A stretch of DNA of 64,000 nucleotides, taken from the NCBI RefSeq assembly GCF_003752365.1, contig NZ_RJUO01000004.1, forward strand, positions 224,355 to 288,354. Reading direction: 5' to 3'. The translations under genes were made by a program, and so were the position numbers. This stretch comes from Frondihabitans sp. PhB188 (GTDB lineage Bacteria; Actinomycetota; Actinomycetes; Actinomycetales; Microbacteriaceae). Under the pieces are notes generated by a model, which was not told the origin of the DNA, did no database searches, and worked only from the letters and a program-made list of their open reading frames with translations. How positions within the stretch are numbered: the first letter of the stretch is position 1; each line of letters opens with the position of its first letter. This document shows positions 35,572 to 44,325 of this stretch, one piece after another.

Positions 35572-35739
35572 TCAGGAGCTGAATCGACGAGCAGCAGCCA
35601 TGATCGTCGCCGCTACGGTCTGCACAGGATCGTTGCGATACAGGGCTGTCGACAGCTCGGTCTGCAGCTGCTGGTTCTGCTCTGCCGTGAGGCCGGGCAC
35701 CGAGATCGAGTCCGTCTCGGTGTCGTAGGTGATCTTCAT
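35572..35739 (-). CDS. Conserved 55-aa protein downstream of Mn catalase
   Basis: A short gene on the reverse strand reading MKITYDTETDSISVPGLTAE and then a Gln/Thr/Ala-rich helix ending AAARRFSS. A perfect GAGGAG site lies 8 nt before the ATG. It begins 27 nt after the manganese catalase stop on the same strand, so both are very likely one operon. Too short to classify. Confidence 0.7.
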   Translation of the reverse strand: MKITYDTETDSISVPGLTAEQNQQLQTELSTALYRNDPVQTVAATIMAAARRFSS

Positions 35740-35766
35740 TCAGGTGCTCCTCGATTCAGGTCCTGG

Positions 35767-36648
35767 TTACTTCTTGGAGAGCTTGTCCTTGACCGCGCCG
35801 GCGGCCTTCTCGACGACGTTCGGCACCGGGGTGGTGCCATAGAAGCGCTCGTCGGGAATCGTCGGCTTCGGGAACGGGACACCCTTGCTAGGCGCCTCTT
35901 CGTAACTGAACTCACCGCGACCGTCAGGCGTCGGCCCACTGGCCCACGATCCGTCCTTGGCCGCGGCGCCATCGGAGAAGTTGATGAATTTGTACTCCTC
36001 GGCCTGCATCTCTTTCGAAAGCGGGAAGTTCGACGGGATCGGGAGCACTTCGATCTTCTCGGCCTGCAGCTCCTTGGCCGCGGCCTCCCACTGGTTCTGG
36101 TGGCCGGTGTCGCGAGCGAGCAGGAACGAGAGCATGTCGCGGACACCGTGGTCGTCCGTCATGTTGAAGATCCGGGCGACCTGAATGCGGCCCTGCATCT
36201 CCGCGTTCGCGTTAGCGATGACATCGGCGAGCAGGTTGCCGGACGAGGTGATGTAGCTGCCCGACCAGGGGTTGCCGTTGGAGTCGACTGGACGGACGCC
36301 TGCGCCGGCGACGATGGCGGCCTGAATGTCGGTGCCGCCGACGACGGCCGCGAGTACCGGGTCGGCCTTCATGGCCGCTTCCGACTGCTCGACGGGTGCG
36401 GACTCGAGCAGCTGGGCGATCATCGTCGCGATCATCTCGACGTGCCCGAACTCCTCGGCACCGATTCCGAAGAGGAGGTCGCGGTACTTGCCGGGAAGGT
36501 GACTGTTCCAGGCCTGGAAGCCATACTGCATCGCGACGGTGATCTCGCCATACTGGCCGCCGAGGATCTCCTGCATGCGCTTGGCGTAGACCGGGTCCGG
36601 CTTGGAGGGGCTGGCTTTGAACTGCAATTCCTGCTTGTGGAAAAACAT
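35767..36648 (-). CDS. Manganese catalase
   Basis: Non-haem catalase that dismutates hydrogen peroxide at a dimanganese centre; cytoplasmic. The 293-aa protein has ligand positions E35 (QYGEITVAMQY), E66 and H69 (AEEFGHVEMIATMIAQ), the second Glu in NANAEMQGRIQVARI and His in RDTGHQNQW. The C-terminus ends in a Lys/Ala helix. Start ATG at 36648 follows a GGAAGG site, and the longer frame to 37128 is rejected. Downstream it is coupled with a 55-aa protein; it fits the island's oxidative-stress theme. Confidence 0.96.
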   Translation of the reverse strand: MFFHKQELQFKASPSKPDPVYAKRMQEILGGQYGEITVAMQYGFQAWNSHLPGKYRDLLFGIGAEEFGHVEMIATMIAQLLESAPVEQSEAAMKADPVLAAVVGGTDIQAAIVAGAGVRPVDSNGNPWSGSYITSSGNLLADVIANANAEMQGRIQVARIFNMTDDHGVRDMLSFLLARDTGHQNQWEAAAKELQAEKIEVLPIPSNFPLSKEMQAEEYKFINFSDGAAAKDGSWASGPTPDGRGEFSYEEAPSKGVPFPKPTIPDERFYGTTPVPNVVEKAAGAVKDKLSKK

Positions 36649-36783
36649 GGGTTCCTTCCGAATCGAGACCGACCGCGAGCCCAGATGCTGCGGTTCTGTG
36701 TCGTATCGTGCACGGTAGACAGCAGGTGGATGACCAGTTCGGGGTTGACTTCCGACCTCGGACAATGAAGAGGGTGACGTCAG

Positions 36784-37773
36784 ATGGAGCGCATAGGAGT
36801 GCTCGGAGTAGGTCGGATGGGGCTGCCCATCGCCTCCAGGCTCGCCGTAGCGGGATTCGACGTCATAGCCTTCGATGCGGACCCGTCCGCGGTGACACGT
36901 GCCCGCGAAACGGGGATTTCTACCGCGAGTTCCGGCCGAGACCTCGCAAGGACCAGCACGGTGCTGATCACAATTTTGCCCGGACCCCAGGAGCTCCGCT
37001 CCGCGATGCTCGGCGCAGACGGAGCCCTTACCGAACTGCGTCCGGAACCGTGCTGGCTTGATCTGACGAGCAACGACCCCAGAGTGGCGTCCGAAGTCGC
37101 CGAAACTGCCGCGTCGGCCGGTGTGCATAGCGTCGGCTCGCCCATGGCAGGCAGCCCCGCTGACGCTGCGGCCGGCTCTCTCGGGTTCTTCGTCGCTGGT
37201 GCCCCTCTCGCGGTCGAGCGCACCATGCCGATCCTTTCAGTGCTCGGTCCCGCCGACAAAAGGCGGACACTTGGCAGCGACATCCGTGCCGGATTCACGA
37301 CGAAGCTGATGGCCAACACACTGTGGTTCGGACAGGTCGTCGCAGTGACGGAGATGCTGCTCCTCGGCAAAGCCACGGGGATCGACGTTCGCACACTGGC
37401 CGATGCCCTGCAGGGCAGCGCAGGCGGCGGCTTCTTCATGACGCACCACCTGGAATCTCTCCTCGCAGGCGACTACCTCGACACTTTTGGTATCGACCGA
37501 GTCGTCGAGGAACTGGATACGATCAACGGCCTGGCCGAGGAATACCAGGTTCCGCACGATCTGAGCGGCCTCGTCGCACACATTCACCAGGAAGCATTGA
37601 ATCGTTTCGGACCAGTTCCAGGTGAGTTGCTCGCAGCAAAACTCCTCGAAGAGCGTGGTCACACAACCCTGCGGGCAGGCTCAACTTCGAGTGAAGGAAC
37701 CGGCGATACTTCGCCCCCCGGAACCGAGCACACGGGCGACGTCCGGCCGTCCGGGTCCGGTGACGCGAGCTGA
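36784..37773 (+). CDS. Beta-hydroxyacid dehydrogenase-like protein (6PGDH/HIBADH family)
   Basis: NAD(P)-binding oxidoreductase of 329 aa. GVGRMG near residues 8-13 is the nucleotide loop; SPMAGSPADAAAGSL is the substrate segment and Lys in TTKLMANTLWFG is the catalytic lysine position. The C-terminus has an unusual Ser/Gly/Thr/Pro-rich extension. It begins 135 bp from the Mn catalase start, divergently. Substrate unknown; may reduce a small aldehyde acid. Confidence 0.88.
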   Translation: MERIGVLGVGRMGLPIASRLAVAGFDVIAFDADPSAVTRARETGISTASSGRDLARTSTVLITILPGPQELRSAMLGADGALTELRPEPCWLDLTSNDPRVASEVAETAASAGVHSVGSPMAGSPADAAAGSLGFFVAGAPLAVERTMPILSVLGPADKRRTLGSDIRAGFTTKLMANTLWFGQVVAVTEMLLLGKATGIDVRTLADALQGSAGGGFFMTHHLESLLAGDYLDTFGIDRVVEELDTINGLAEEYQVPHDLSGLVAHIHQEALNRFGPVPGELLAAKLLEERGHTTLRAGSTSSEGTGDTSPPGTEHTGDVRPSGSGDAS

Positions 37774-37786
37774 AAAACAAGAATGC

Positions 37787-38029
37787 CTACGATGCGTCGG
37801 ACATCACGTCCGGGGTCCGGTAGGTGCCATTTGAGATGGTGATCTGGCGTTCACGAAGCAGCTGGGTCAGAGCGTCTGCGAAGACATCGCAACTGACCCC
37901 GGGAAGCACCAGGCGGAGAGCATCGTTCATGTCTTTTGGGGAGAGCGGGCCGCGCCGGATGAGAGAGACCAGGGTCTTTTTCGTCGCGGCCACCGGGGGG
38001 CTTGTTCTGGGGGAAAGCAACTTCGGCAT
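37787..38029 (-). CDS. Hypothetical protein (80 aa)
   Basis: From the ATG at 38029: MPKLLSPRTSPPVAATKKTL, then a helical region with SPKDMNDALRLVLPGVSCDV and ALTQLLRERQITISNGTYRT. The order helix-helix-strand suggests a small winged-helix-like fold, but I do not recognise a family. Convergent with the dehydrogenase upstream, 13 nt apart. Confidence 0.5.
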   Translation of the reverse strand: MPKLLSPRTSPPVAATKKTLVSLIRRGPLSPKDMNDALRLVLPGVSCDVFADALTQLLRERQITISNGTYRTPDVMSDAS

Positions 38030-38181
38030 GATCGCTCCGTCGAGATCTGATGCGCTGAGAATAGACCGCCGGACCGCGCATGTCCACGAGCAAATTAGGT
38101 AGCTCGTGGTGGGCACTGAGGGCCATCCAAAACGATCGCACGTTGGGTAGTTCCCGTCTGCGCGTGCTCGGGCACCGACCG

Positions 38182-38637
38182 TCAGTTCCTGTGGAGAAGT
38201 GTGACTGTCGCTTCGTCCGGCACGCCGTGGAACCATCGATCGAGCACCTGGGTAAAGACGGCGTCGTCGGTGGCCTCCGCGAATAAGGTCATCGACGATC
38301 GCAGCTTGACCGCATCAGTGCCACCCAAGACGGCGTCCGCCGAAGCTCCGGGGGCGGTGAGCATGGTTTTCGCGCTCTCTCGCAGCCGAGCTCCGAGGAC
38401 AGGATGCGCGGCGTATGCGCGCGCCTCTTCGAGGGAGCGGATCGCGAAGCGTCGCGCGGTGGCGCTGCGGCCGAGCCCAGCGACCTGCGGGTATACGAAC
38501 CACATCCAGTGGGAGACCTTCCGGCCCCGGGAGATCTCCCCGAGCGCGACCGAGTAGGTCTGCCCATCGTTTTGAGCGTCGACGAACCGAGCAAGGTCGA
38601 ACGGGTCAGCATCGGCCACGGAACTGTTCGCTGTCAT
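38182..38637 (-). CDS. DUF1810-family protein
   Basis: A 151-aa protein with the DUF1810 signature: LARFVDAQNDGQTYSVALGE and HWMWFVYPQVAGLGRSATAR. Function unknown. Its ATG overlaps the TGA of the HAD gene (ATGA), so the two are translationally coupled. Confidence 0.9.
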   Translation of the reverse strand: MTANSSVADADPFDLARFVDAQNDGQTYSVALGEISRGRKVSHWMWFVYPQVAGLGRSATARRFAIRSLEEARAYAAHPVLGARLRESAKTMLTAPGASADAVLGGTDAVKLRSSMTLFAEATDDAVFTQVLDRWFHGVPDEATVTLLHRN

Positions 38638-39320
38638 TCGGGGGCATCGTCCTTCCAGAGCGTGGCCAGGATGCTGGTCTCCAGTGCGGCGAGTAGCGAC
38701 GCGGCGTCATCGAACACCTCGATGGCCCCTGCCTGCCGCAAGAGGGCTTCGCCAGTGCCCCCGGACAGGAGGCCGACACCGCGGACGCCCGCCTTGGTTG
38801 CAGATCTCATGTCCCAGACGGAGTCGCCGACCATGATCGCGCCTGCCGCCTCCACCCCGCCCTTCTGCAGCGCCACCGAGATGATGTCCGGTTCCGGCTT
38901 GGCCTTCTCGACGTCCTCGGACGAGGTGACGGCGTACGTGTCCTCCTCGATATGGAGGATGTCCAAGATCCGGTCGAGCTCGTTCTGCGGGGCTGAGGTC
39001 GCCAGCACCACTCGGGTGCCGTGCGCTGCAATCGCCGCGACCAACGCGTCCGACTGATCAAGGACCTGCAACCTCGGAGCAAGCTCTCCGAGCCGTTCAT
39101 CGTGAAGCTTCTTCGCCGCGTTCTGCACGGCTTCCGGCGCATCCCCCGCCAGGGTGTCCATCAAGACGCTGGAGTCCGCACCGATGACCTGCTGGATCCG
39201 CCAGGACGGCACGGTCAGACCCGCCGATGTGAATGCGTGGTCCCACGCCTCGACGTGAAGGAAGTTGGAGTCGACGAGGGTGCCGTCGAGATCGAATAGC
39301 ACTGCAGTAGGACGAGTCAC
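38634..39320 (-). CDS. HAD-superfamily hydrolase
   Basis: Phosphatase-like HAD protein of 228 aa. Motif I DLDGTLVDS is near the N-terminus, motif II LATSAP, motif III Lys in KAKPEPDII, and motif IV GDSVWDM. GTG at 39320 (VTRPTAVLFD) is chosen because the family begins just before motif I. First gene of an operon with the DUF1810 gene. Substrate unknown; small phosphate monoester likely. Confidence 0.9.
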   Translation of the reverse strand: MTRPTAVLFDLDGTLVDSNFLHVEAWDHAFTSAGLTVPSWRIQQVIGADSSVLMDTLAGDAPEAVQNAAKKLHDERLGELAPRLQVLDQSDALVAAIAAHGTRVVLATSAPQNELDRILDILHIEEDTYAVTSSEDVEKAKPEPDIISVALQKGGVEAAGAIMVGDSVWDMRSATKAGVRGVGLLSGGTGEALLRQAGAIEVFDDAASLLAALETSILATLWKDDAPE

Positions 39321-39385
39321 GACGGAATACCAATCAGAGACAGGAACACGGCAAGGGCTGGCACACGCCACCCTCGGGGATCCGT

Positions 39386-39500
39386 CCATGAAACGCCCCT
39401 TGGCATTTTCCGGCCGGGACGCAACAAGGGTTCTGCGCCGGTGTCCGGCACATCACCAGCGCCGCGAGAATCTGGTCCCAGACGAGAGATGCCTCGCGGT
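39386..39500 (+). repeat. 115-bp direct repeat, left copy
   Basis: Begins CCATGAAACGCCCCTTGG and is almost identical to 42007-42121, with a long block of no visible difference in the middle. The two copies bracket about 2.5 kb that contains the YhcG-type nuclease. Differences are concentrated in the ends. Confidence 0.85.
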
Positions 39501-39656
39501 GATAGCGGGGGAACCAAGTCCCGTGGTTCCCCCGCTAGATATGGCGCGCAACCCGAATCGCGCGCCTGCCGATTTCCCGATCGGCATTTGATTAGACCCC
39601 CTAGCTACATAGCGGGGATGACGAAGCCATTGATTCTCATGTTTTTCCCAGGGTAA

Positions 39657-39688
39657 GGCGCTGCCCGATTTCGGGTCCGGGCAGCGCC
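39657..39688 (+). terminator. Perfect 10-bp hairpin
   Basis: GGCGCTGCCC and GGGCAGCGCC pair perfectly across a 12-nt loop. It is preceded by TTTTT on its left (39641-39646), which fits a terminator read on the minus strand. Confidence 0.5.
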
Positions 39689-39864
39689 CCGCGCTTCCGG
39701 TGTCGATACACCAAGAGGAAGCGCTGGCGGGGTTGGGATCGCCTCCAGGGACGATAGGACGGATCGCGCATGACTGGTCGAGGTTGCCACGTCACTCCCA
39801 GGCAGAACTGATCGGCCACGGCCGTGCCTTTCCTTGACGGTGCAACCCGAGCTACAAAGGAAAG

Positions 39865-40053
39865 GTGGAAGAGAAAGACTTTGAAGAAATTCCGCAGGCC
39901 CACCCACCACTGCTGAAATCCGACATCATCGGAGGCCGCCTCGAGAGCCTGGAAAAGCCCGACAAGACGGCAGCCCAGCCAGCTACGGATGCCGCAGTTC
40001 CCCTCTACTTTGATCCACCACCACGACTACCCAAACGGGACCCGAGGTCGTAG
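39865..40053 (+). CDS. Possible small protein (62 aa)
   Basis: GTG at 39865 follows AAAGGAAAG. The predicted sequence is acidic then Lys/Pro-rich (MEEKDFEEIPQAHPPLLKSD, ending PRLPKRDPRS). It looks compositionally protein-like, but no family is recognised and it lies in a gene-poor region within the repeat-bounded segment. Low confidence. Confidence 0.25.
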   Translation: MEEKDFEEIPQAHPPLLKSDIIGGRLESLEKPDKTAAQPATDAAVPLYFDPPPRLPKRDPRS

Positions 40054-40766
40054 CCTCCGCACAAGGGATCGTTCAATCAGGGCTCTCGACCAAGTAGCCC
40101 TTTCTGCTCCTCGAGAGCGGCATCCCGAGCAAGTGCGCGTCGCCGGCTCGGAAAGTCGGCGGCGTTCGCCTGCCGATTTGCGTGCTCGGTGCAGACGCTT
40201 TCGCTTTCTGGACATGTCTGAATCGGCCACGTTTACCGACGTAAGTTCCTTGTCGTGCCCTGGGCACAGCGAGTGCCGTCGAGATCTGATTCCTTGGCGG
40301 CACTCGTCCGTTTGGACTAATACAGTTTCGAGTGTCAATGGCGTCCCTCAAACCCCCGACCCGGTGCCTTCCCCCAAGGCAGACCGGGCCGGGCCTTGTC
40401 GACACGGCGCCTCCCATGAGGGCGACCGCTCCAGTGACGAGCGTCAGCTACACAAGAGATGCCGCTTGCAGACGAAGCGAAAACTAGACAACACCTGCGT
40501 TCGCCGAGACTCTCGCGCGAGCCTGGAGTTCGCCTCCAATGCGATTGGCGTGCTTCGCGCACCTTGCCAGAGATGCCAGCGTGGCGCCGTGGACAAGGTT
40601 GGCGCGCCTCATCCCGTGCGGTCGTGTCCATTTATAGTAATCGCCCTCGAATCCAGCAGAAGCACTCCACCACTGTGACATGGCGGCCGCCCGAATTTCG
40701 AACCCTCGCTGGGGGACTGCAGCGGGGAGCGCCCTCGGGTGGACTCGTCTGACCCTGAGCCCGGGC
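40054..40766 (+). other. Gene-poor stretch within the repeat-bounded segment
   Basis: About 700 bp between the possible small ORF and the nuclease gene. The ORFs here overlap on several frames with poor codon bias and no recognisable motifs. GC is lower than in core genes. I see no operon, RNA gene or clear promoter. Confidence 0.3.
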
Positions 40767-41783
40767 TCACGCCCCGCCGAGTGCTCGCGTGATGTCACCT
40801 TCCGAGGGCAGAGACGCCTGCACGTCGGGTGGCAGCAATTCATACGAGGACACCGCGACCGGTGCGCCGGCACCGCCGAGCGAATACCGGACTACCGCGT
40901 CGTTCTTTCCGGTCACGAGAAGAATCCCAACGGTATTGGCATGCTGGGGGAGTCGGAGGACATCGTCGACGAGCGCGACGTAGAACCCGAGCTGGCCGGC
41001 GAAGGCAGGTTCGAACTTCCCTGTCTTCAGCTCGACGACGACGTACCGCAGTTGCACCACGTGGAAGAAGAGCAGGTCGACATAGAAGTCGTCCCCGTCG
41101 ACGTCGAAGTGGACTTGCCGGCCGACGAACGAGAAGCCGGTTTCGAGTTCCCTCAGCGTCGCGATGATCCGGTTGACCATCGCATCCTCAAGGTCACGCT
41201 CTTTCGAGCTGCCATCCAGGGCGAGGAAATCGAGAACGTAAGGGTCCTTGGTCAGCTGCTGCGCCAGGTCCGAGTCGGTCGACGTCAGGGTTGTCCTAAA
41301 GTTCGACGGCGCCGCGGCGAGCCGTTCGTGCGCAGAAGTGCGGATGTGGTGATCGAGCACGTTCCGGGACCAGCCGTGAGCCGCGGCTTCCCGGGCATAC
41401 CAATCCCGCGTTGGCTGGTCATGGAGGCGGTCCAGCAGAACGGTGATGTGACCCCAGGGCAACTGGGCAACGGGTTCTTGCCCGAACTCGGAATCAAATG
41501 GCCAGGCATCCGCGAAGGCGCGCATGTACCTCAAGTTTCGACCGGAGAAGCCGCGCATATCCGGGAACTCGGCCCGCAGGTCGTCCGCAAGACGGGTCAC
41601 CACCTTCGACCCCCAGGCCGCGGACGATGCCCGCGCCGACAAGCTCCGCCCAATGCGCCAGTACAGGCGGATCACTTCCAGGTTCACCTGCCGTTGCGCA
41701 GTGAAACGAGCAGCGCGAACTTCTGACTTCAACTCAGCCAGAGTCGCCGCGTAGTCAGACGGGTTCAACTCGGGAGCGGTCAC
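40767..41783 (-). CDS. YhcG/DUF1016 PDDEXK nuclease-domain protein
   Basis: A 338-aa protein of the YhcG family: N-terminal helical DUF1016 region (LKSEVRAARFTAQRQVNLEV, IRLYWRIGRSLSARASSAAW), then a PDDEXK fold in the last third with acidic residue in DDFYVDLLFF and the E-x-K signature as VVVELKTGKFEPAFAGQLG. Family members are often found in defence or restriction loci. GTG at 41783 follows TAGGGT by 7 nt, a leaderless start, so the upstream extension to 41990 is rejected. Flanked by 115-bp direct repeats. Confidence 0.88.
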   Translation of the reverse strand: MTAPELNPSDYAATLAELKSEVRAARFTAQRQVNLEVIRLYWRIGRSLSARASSAAWGSKVVTRLADDLRAEFPDMRGFSGRNLRYMRAFADAWPFDSEFGQEPVAQLPWGHITVLLDRLHDQPTRDWYAREAAAHGWSRNVLDHHIRTSAHERLAAAPSNFRTTLTSTDSDLAQQLTKDPYVLDFLALDGSSKERDLEDAMVNRIIATLRELETGFSFVGRQVHFDVDGDDFYVDLLFFHVVQLRYVVVELKTGKFEPAFAGQLGFYVALVDDVLRLPQHANTVGILLVTGKNDAVVRYSLGGAGAPVAVSSYELLPPDVQASLPSEGDITRALGGA

Positions 41784-42006
41784 AGATTCGACCCTAGCGG
41801 CGAGGCCTGACGAGCGGATTAGGCAACAAGCTGTTGCCCCATGCCGCAACCACCAATCCAGTGCCAGAGGGACGGCTCCGCGATCCCGCCGCCGAAACCC
41901 TAACCGAGGACAGTTCTGGACAAGACGGGCCCAGTCCCAGGAGCCTCTCGATGTCTCTTGGGCAGAACACGAATATGGCCGTCTTTCCATCCTTGCTTCC
42001 TAGACA

Positions 42007-42121
42007 CCATGAAACGCCCCTTGGGATCTTCCGGCCGGGACGCAACAAGGGTTCTGCGCCGGTGTCCGGCACATCACCAGCGCCGCGAGAATCTGGTCCC
42101 AGACAAGAAATGCTTCACGGT
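42007..42121 (+). repeat. 115-bp direct repeat, right copy
   Basis: Near-identical to 39386-39500 in the same orientation; it ends about 50 bp before the stop of the SDR gene. Marks the right limit of the repeat-bounded segment and may mark the right end of the island. Confidence 0.85.
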
Positions 42122-42170
42122 ATCGAGCCGCTTGAACGTCCTTCACGGGACGCCAGCCGCGAGCTCGCCG

Positions 42171-42953
42171 TCACCAGGGGACGACACCCTCGTCGTCGAA
42201 GAAGCCGCCGCGGGGTCCGTCGTCGGGCAGGGTGGCGAGACGGATCGCTGTCGCTGCACCCTGCTCGGGCGTGCGGTCGCCGGCGAAGCCGTTGAAGTCG
42301 GTGGCGACGAGGCCCGGGCACGCGGCGTTGATGATGATCGGCGTCTCGGCGAACGCGCGGGCGTACTGCACGGTGATCCCGTTGAGGAACGTCTTCGACG
42401 GCGAGTACGCCGCCATGATCGGGCCCGGCTGTCGCCCGAGCGAGCCCATGCTGCTCGAGGCGTTCACGATGCGCGGCGATGCCGCCTTCTCGAGCAGCGG
42501 CAGCAGCGCGTTCGTGACCCGGATGACCCCGTACACGTTCACGTCGACGACGGAGCGGACCGTGTCGAGATCGAGGGTCGTGGGATCCTGCGCCCAGGTC
42601 ACCGGGTCGAACGGGCCGGAGACGCCCGCGTTGTTCACCAGAACGTCAAGCGTGCCGAAGCGCTCCGCGAGGTCGGCGGCTGCGGCTGCGACGCTCTCGT
42701 CGCTGGTCACATCGAGCTCCACGCCCTCGGCGTCGATGCCCTCCGCTCGCAGGGTGGCGACTGCCTCGTCGAGCGACTGCGCGTTCCGGGCGCCCAGGAT
42801 CACGCGGAGTCCCTTCTCGCCGAGGCCCTTCGCGATGGCATAGCCGATGCCCTTGTTCGCCCCGGTGACCAGGGCGGTCGTCTTCGTGGCTGCGTAGTCG
42901 TGAGCTGTCGTGTCGGGGGCTGTCTGTGCGTGGGTGTCGTTCATGTCCTCCAT
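42171..42953 (-). CDS. Short-chain dehydrogenase/reductase
   Basis: Classical SDR of 260 aa, carbonyl-reductase-like. NADP motif TGANKGIG, NNAGVSG, catalytic Ser in NASSSMGS and Tyr-x-x-x-Lys as YSPSKTFLN. Reduction of a small carbonyl with NADPH is expected; the substrate is unknown. Start at 42953 or the in-frame ATG at 42944; both lie after a GGAGG-like or weak site. Divergent from the LysR regulator, with an operator-like inverted repeat between, so it is the probable target. Confidence 0.92.
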   Translation of the reverse strand: MEDMNDTHAQTAPDTTAHDYAATKTTALVTGANKGIGYAIAKGLGEKGLRVILGARNAQSLDEAVATLRAEGIDAEGVELDVTSDESVAAAAADLAERFGTLDVLVNNAGVSGPFDPVTWAQDPTTLDLDTVRSVVDVNVYGVIRVTNALLPLLEKAASPRIVNASSSMGSLGRQPGPIMAAYSPSKTFLNGITVQYARAFAETPIIINAACPGLVATDFNGFAGDRTPEQGAATAIRLATLPDDGPRGGFFDDEGVVPW

Positions 42954-42997
42954 CGTCGGTCGTCCGGGCTGTCGGCGTCCAAGGCCGATCCGGCACC

Positions 42998-43031
42998 CTG
43001 TGATGCCGCACGGGCATCACAGACGTAGACT
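42998..43031 (+). promoter_or_regulatory. LysR operator and leaderless promoter
   Basis: CTGTGATGCC - 5 nt - GGCATCACAG (42998-43022) is a perfect 10-bp inverted repeat of LysR-box type. TAGACT at 43026-43031 is the -10 box, 6 nt before the LysR GTG. The operator covers the -35 region, so autoregulation and control of the divergent SDR are likely. Confidence 0.65.
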
Positions 43032-43037
43032 CGCGGC

Positions 43038-43910
43038 GTGGACGACCTCGAGACGCGTGAACTGCGCTACTTCGTGGCGGTCGCGGAGCGCCTGCACTTC
43101 GGGCGAGCCGCCTCTGATCTCGGGATCGCGCAACCGGCCCTGTCGCGGGCGATCCAGCAGATCGAGCAGCGGGTCGGGGTGCCGCTTCTCGATCGCGATC
43201 GACGCGGTGTCCGTCTGACCGCTGCGGGAGAGGTGCTCCTGCGGGAGGCGCGGACCGCGCTCGACGGGGTGTCGGCAGCCGTGCGGCGGGCGCGCCGGGC
43301 CGGGGCTCCTGTCCGAAAGGTGGTGCTGGCGACGAAGGCCGGGTCGTCGCACGAGTTCCTGCAGGCGCTGCTCGATGCGAACGCGGCCGACAAGAGCGCC
43401 GCGCCGATCGAGGTGATGCTCTGCGAGATCGGCGAGCAGCAGGGGCTTCTGCTCGACGGAAGCGCCGACGCCGCGATCCTGCACCGGCCGTTCGACGACT
43501 TCGCCGGGATCGAGGGCGACGACCTCGACACCGAGGCGCAGGTTGCCATCGTGCCGGCGTCGCACCCGCTCGCTTCGCGGCTGTCGCTGACCATGGTCGA
43601 GGTGACGCATGTTCCCGGGCTGCCGATGGCGCGGTGGCCGCTGGTCGGCGGCGGCTACGCGGACGGACCAGGCCCCGAGGTGCACTCGCAGTCCCAGCTG
43701 GCGCAGCTCGTGGCCCTCGGGCAGACGCTGCTCGTGATCCCCCGTTCGAGCCGCGCCTGGCAGTGGCCTGAGCACGTCGCCGTCCCCGTGCTCGACGCGC
43801 CGCTCGCCACGACGGTGTTCGGCTGGCCGACCGGCCGTCTGACACCGGACGTCGCGCGGCTGCGGGCGACCGCCCTGCGAGTGCACGAGTCGGCGGCTCT
43901 GACGGCGTAG
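43038..43910 (+). CDS. LysR-family transcriptional regulator
   Basis: A 290-aa LysR protein. The N-terminal winged helix-turn-helix is clear (LRYFVAVAERLHFGRAASDL, GIAQPALSRAIQQIEQRVGV); the C-terminal effector domain is typical in size. GTG at 43038 is leaderless. Expected to bind the adjacent operator and regulate the divergent SDR gene. Effector unknown. Confidence 0.92.
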   Translation: MDDLETRELRYFVAVAERLHFGRAASDLGIAQPALSRAIQQIEQRVGVPLLDRDRRGVRLTAAGEVLLREARTALDGVSAAVRRARRAGAPVRKVVLATKAGSSHEFLQALLDANAADKSAAPIEVMLCEIGEQQGLLLDGSADAAILHRPFDDFAGIEGDDLDTEAQVAIVPASHPLASRLSLTMVEVTHVPGLPMARWPLVGGGYADGPGPEVHSQSQLAQLVALGQTLLVIPRSSRAWQWPEHVAVPVLDAPLATTVFGWPTGRLTPDVARLRATALRVHESAALTA

Positions 43911-43932
43911 GCGCAGCAGCCAGACCGACGCG

Positions 43933-43963
43933 AAAAGCCTCCGGAGGGCTCCGGAGGCTTTTT
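43933..43963 (+). terminator. Bidirectional terminator
   Basis: AAAAGCCTCCGGA and TCCGGAGGCTTTT form a near-perfect 13-bp stem between the LysR gene and the convergent GlsB gene, with T-tracts on both strands. Confidence 0.9.
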
Positions 43964-43982
43964 CGTTTCTGGCTTCGCTGGG

Positions 43983-44258
43983 TCAGCGGGCGACGCTGCG
44001 ACCCACGACACGGGTGTAGATGAACAGGACGATGATGGCGCCGATGATCGAGCCGATGATGCCGGCGGGCTGGAAGAAGCCGTCCATCGGGTCGTGCTGG
44101 AAGATCAGGAAGCCGAGGAAGCCGCCGACGAACGAGCCGATGATGCCCAGGATGATGGTCTTCAGGATTCCGAGGCTCTGACGGCCGGGGATGACGGCGC
44201 GGGCGATGAAGCCGGCGATGAGGCCGACGATGATGAGGCTGATGAGGAGGCCGATCAT
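43983..44258 (-). CDS. GlsB/YeaQ/YmgE-family stress membrane protein
   Basis: Small protein of 91 aa with three hydrophobic helices (LLISLIIVGLIAGFIARAVI, LGILKTIILGIIGSFVGGFL, AGIIGSIIGAIIVLFIYTRV). The GLIAGFIARAVIPGRQ segment is the family signature (formerly transglycosylase-associated). Stress-linked role assumed from the family. Start ATG at 44258; the longer frame from 44321 lacks support. Confidence 0.92.
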   Translation of the reverse strand: MIGLLISLIIVGLIAGFIARAVIPGRQSLGILKTIILGIIGSFVGGFLGFLIFQHDPMDGFFQPAGIIGSIIGAIIVLFIYTRVVGRSVAR

Positions 44259-44325
44259 GAGATTCTCGATTCTCTTGTGCGGGTCGGAATCGACCCGTCT
44301 GGCCTTTCGGCGTGGACTCAATCAA

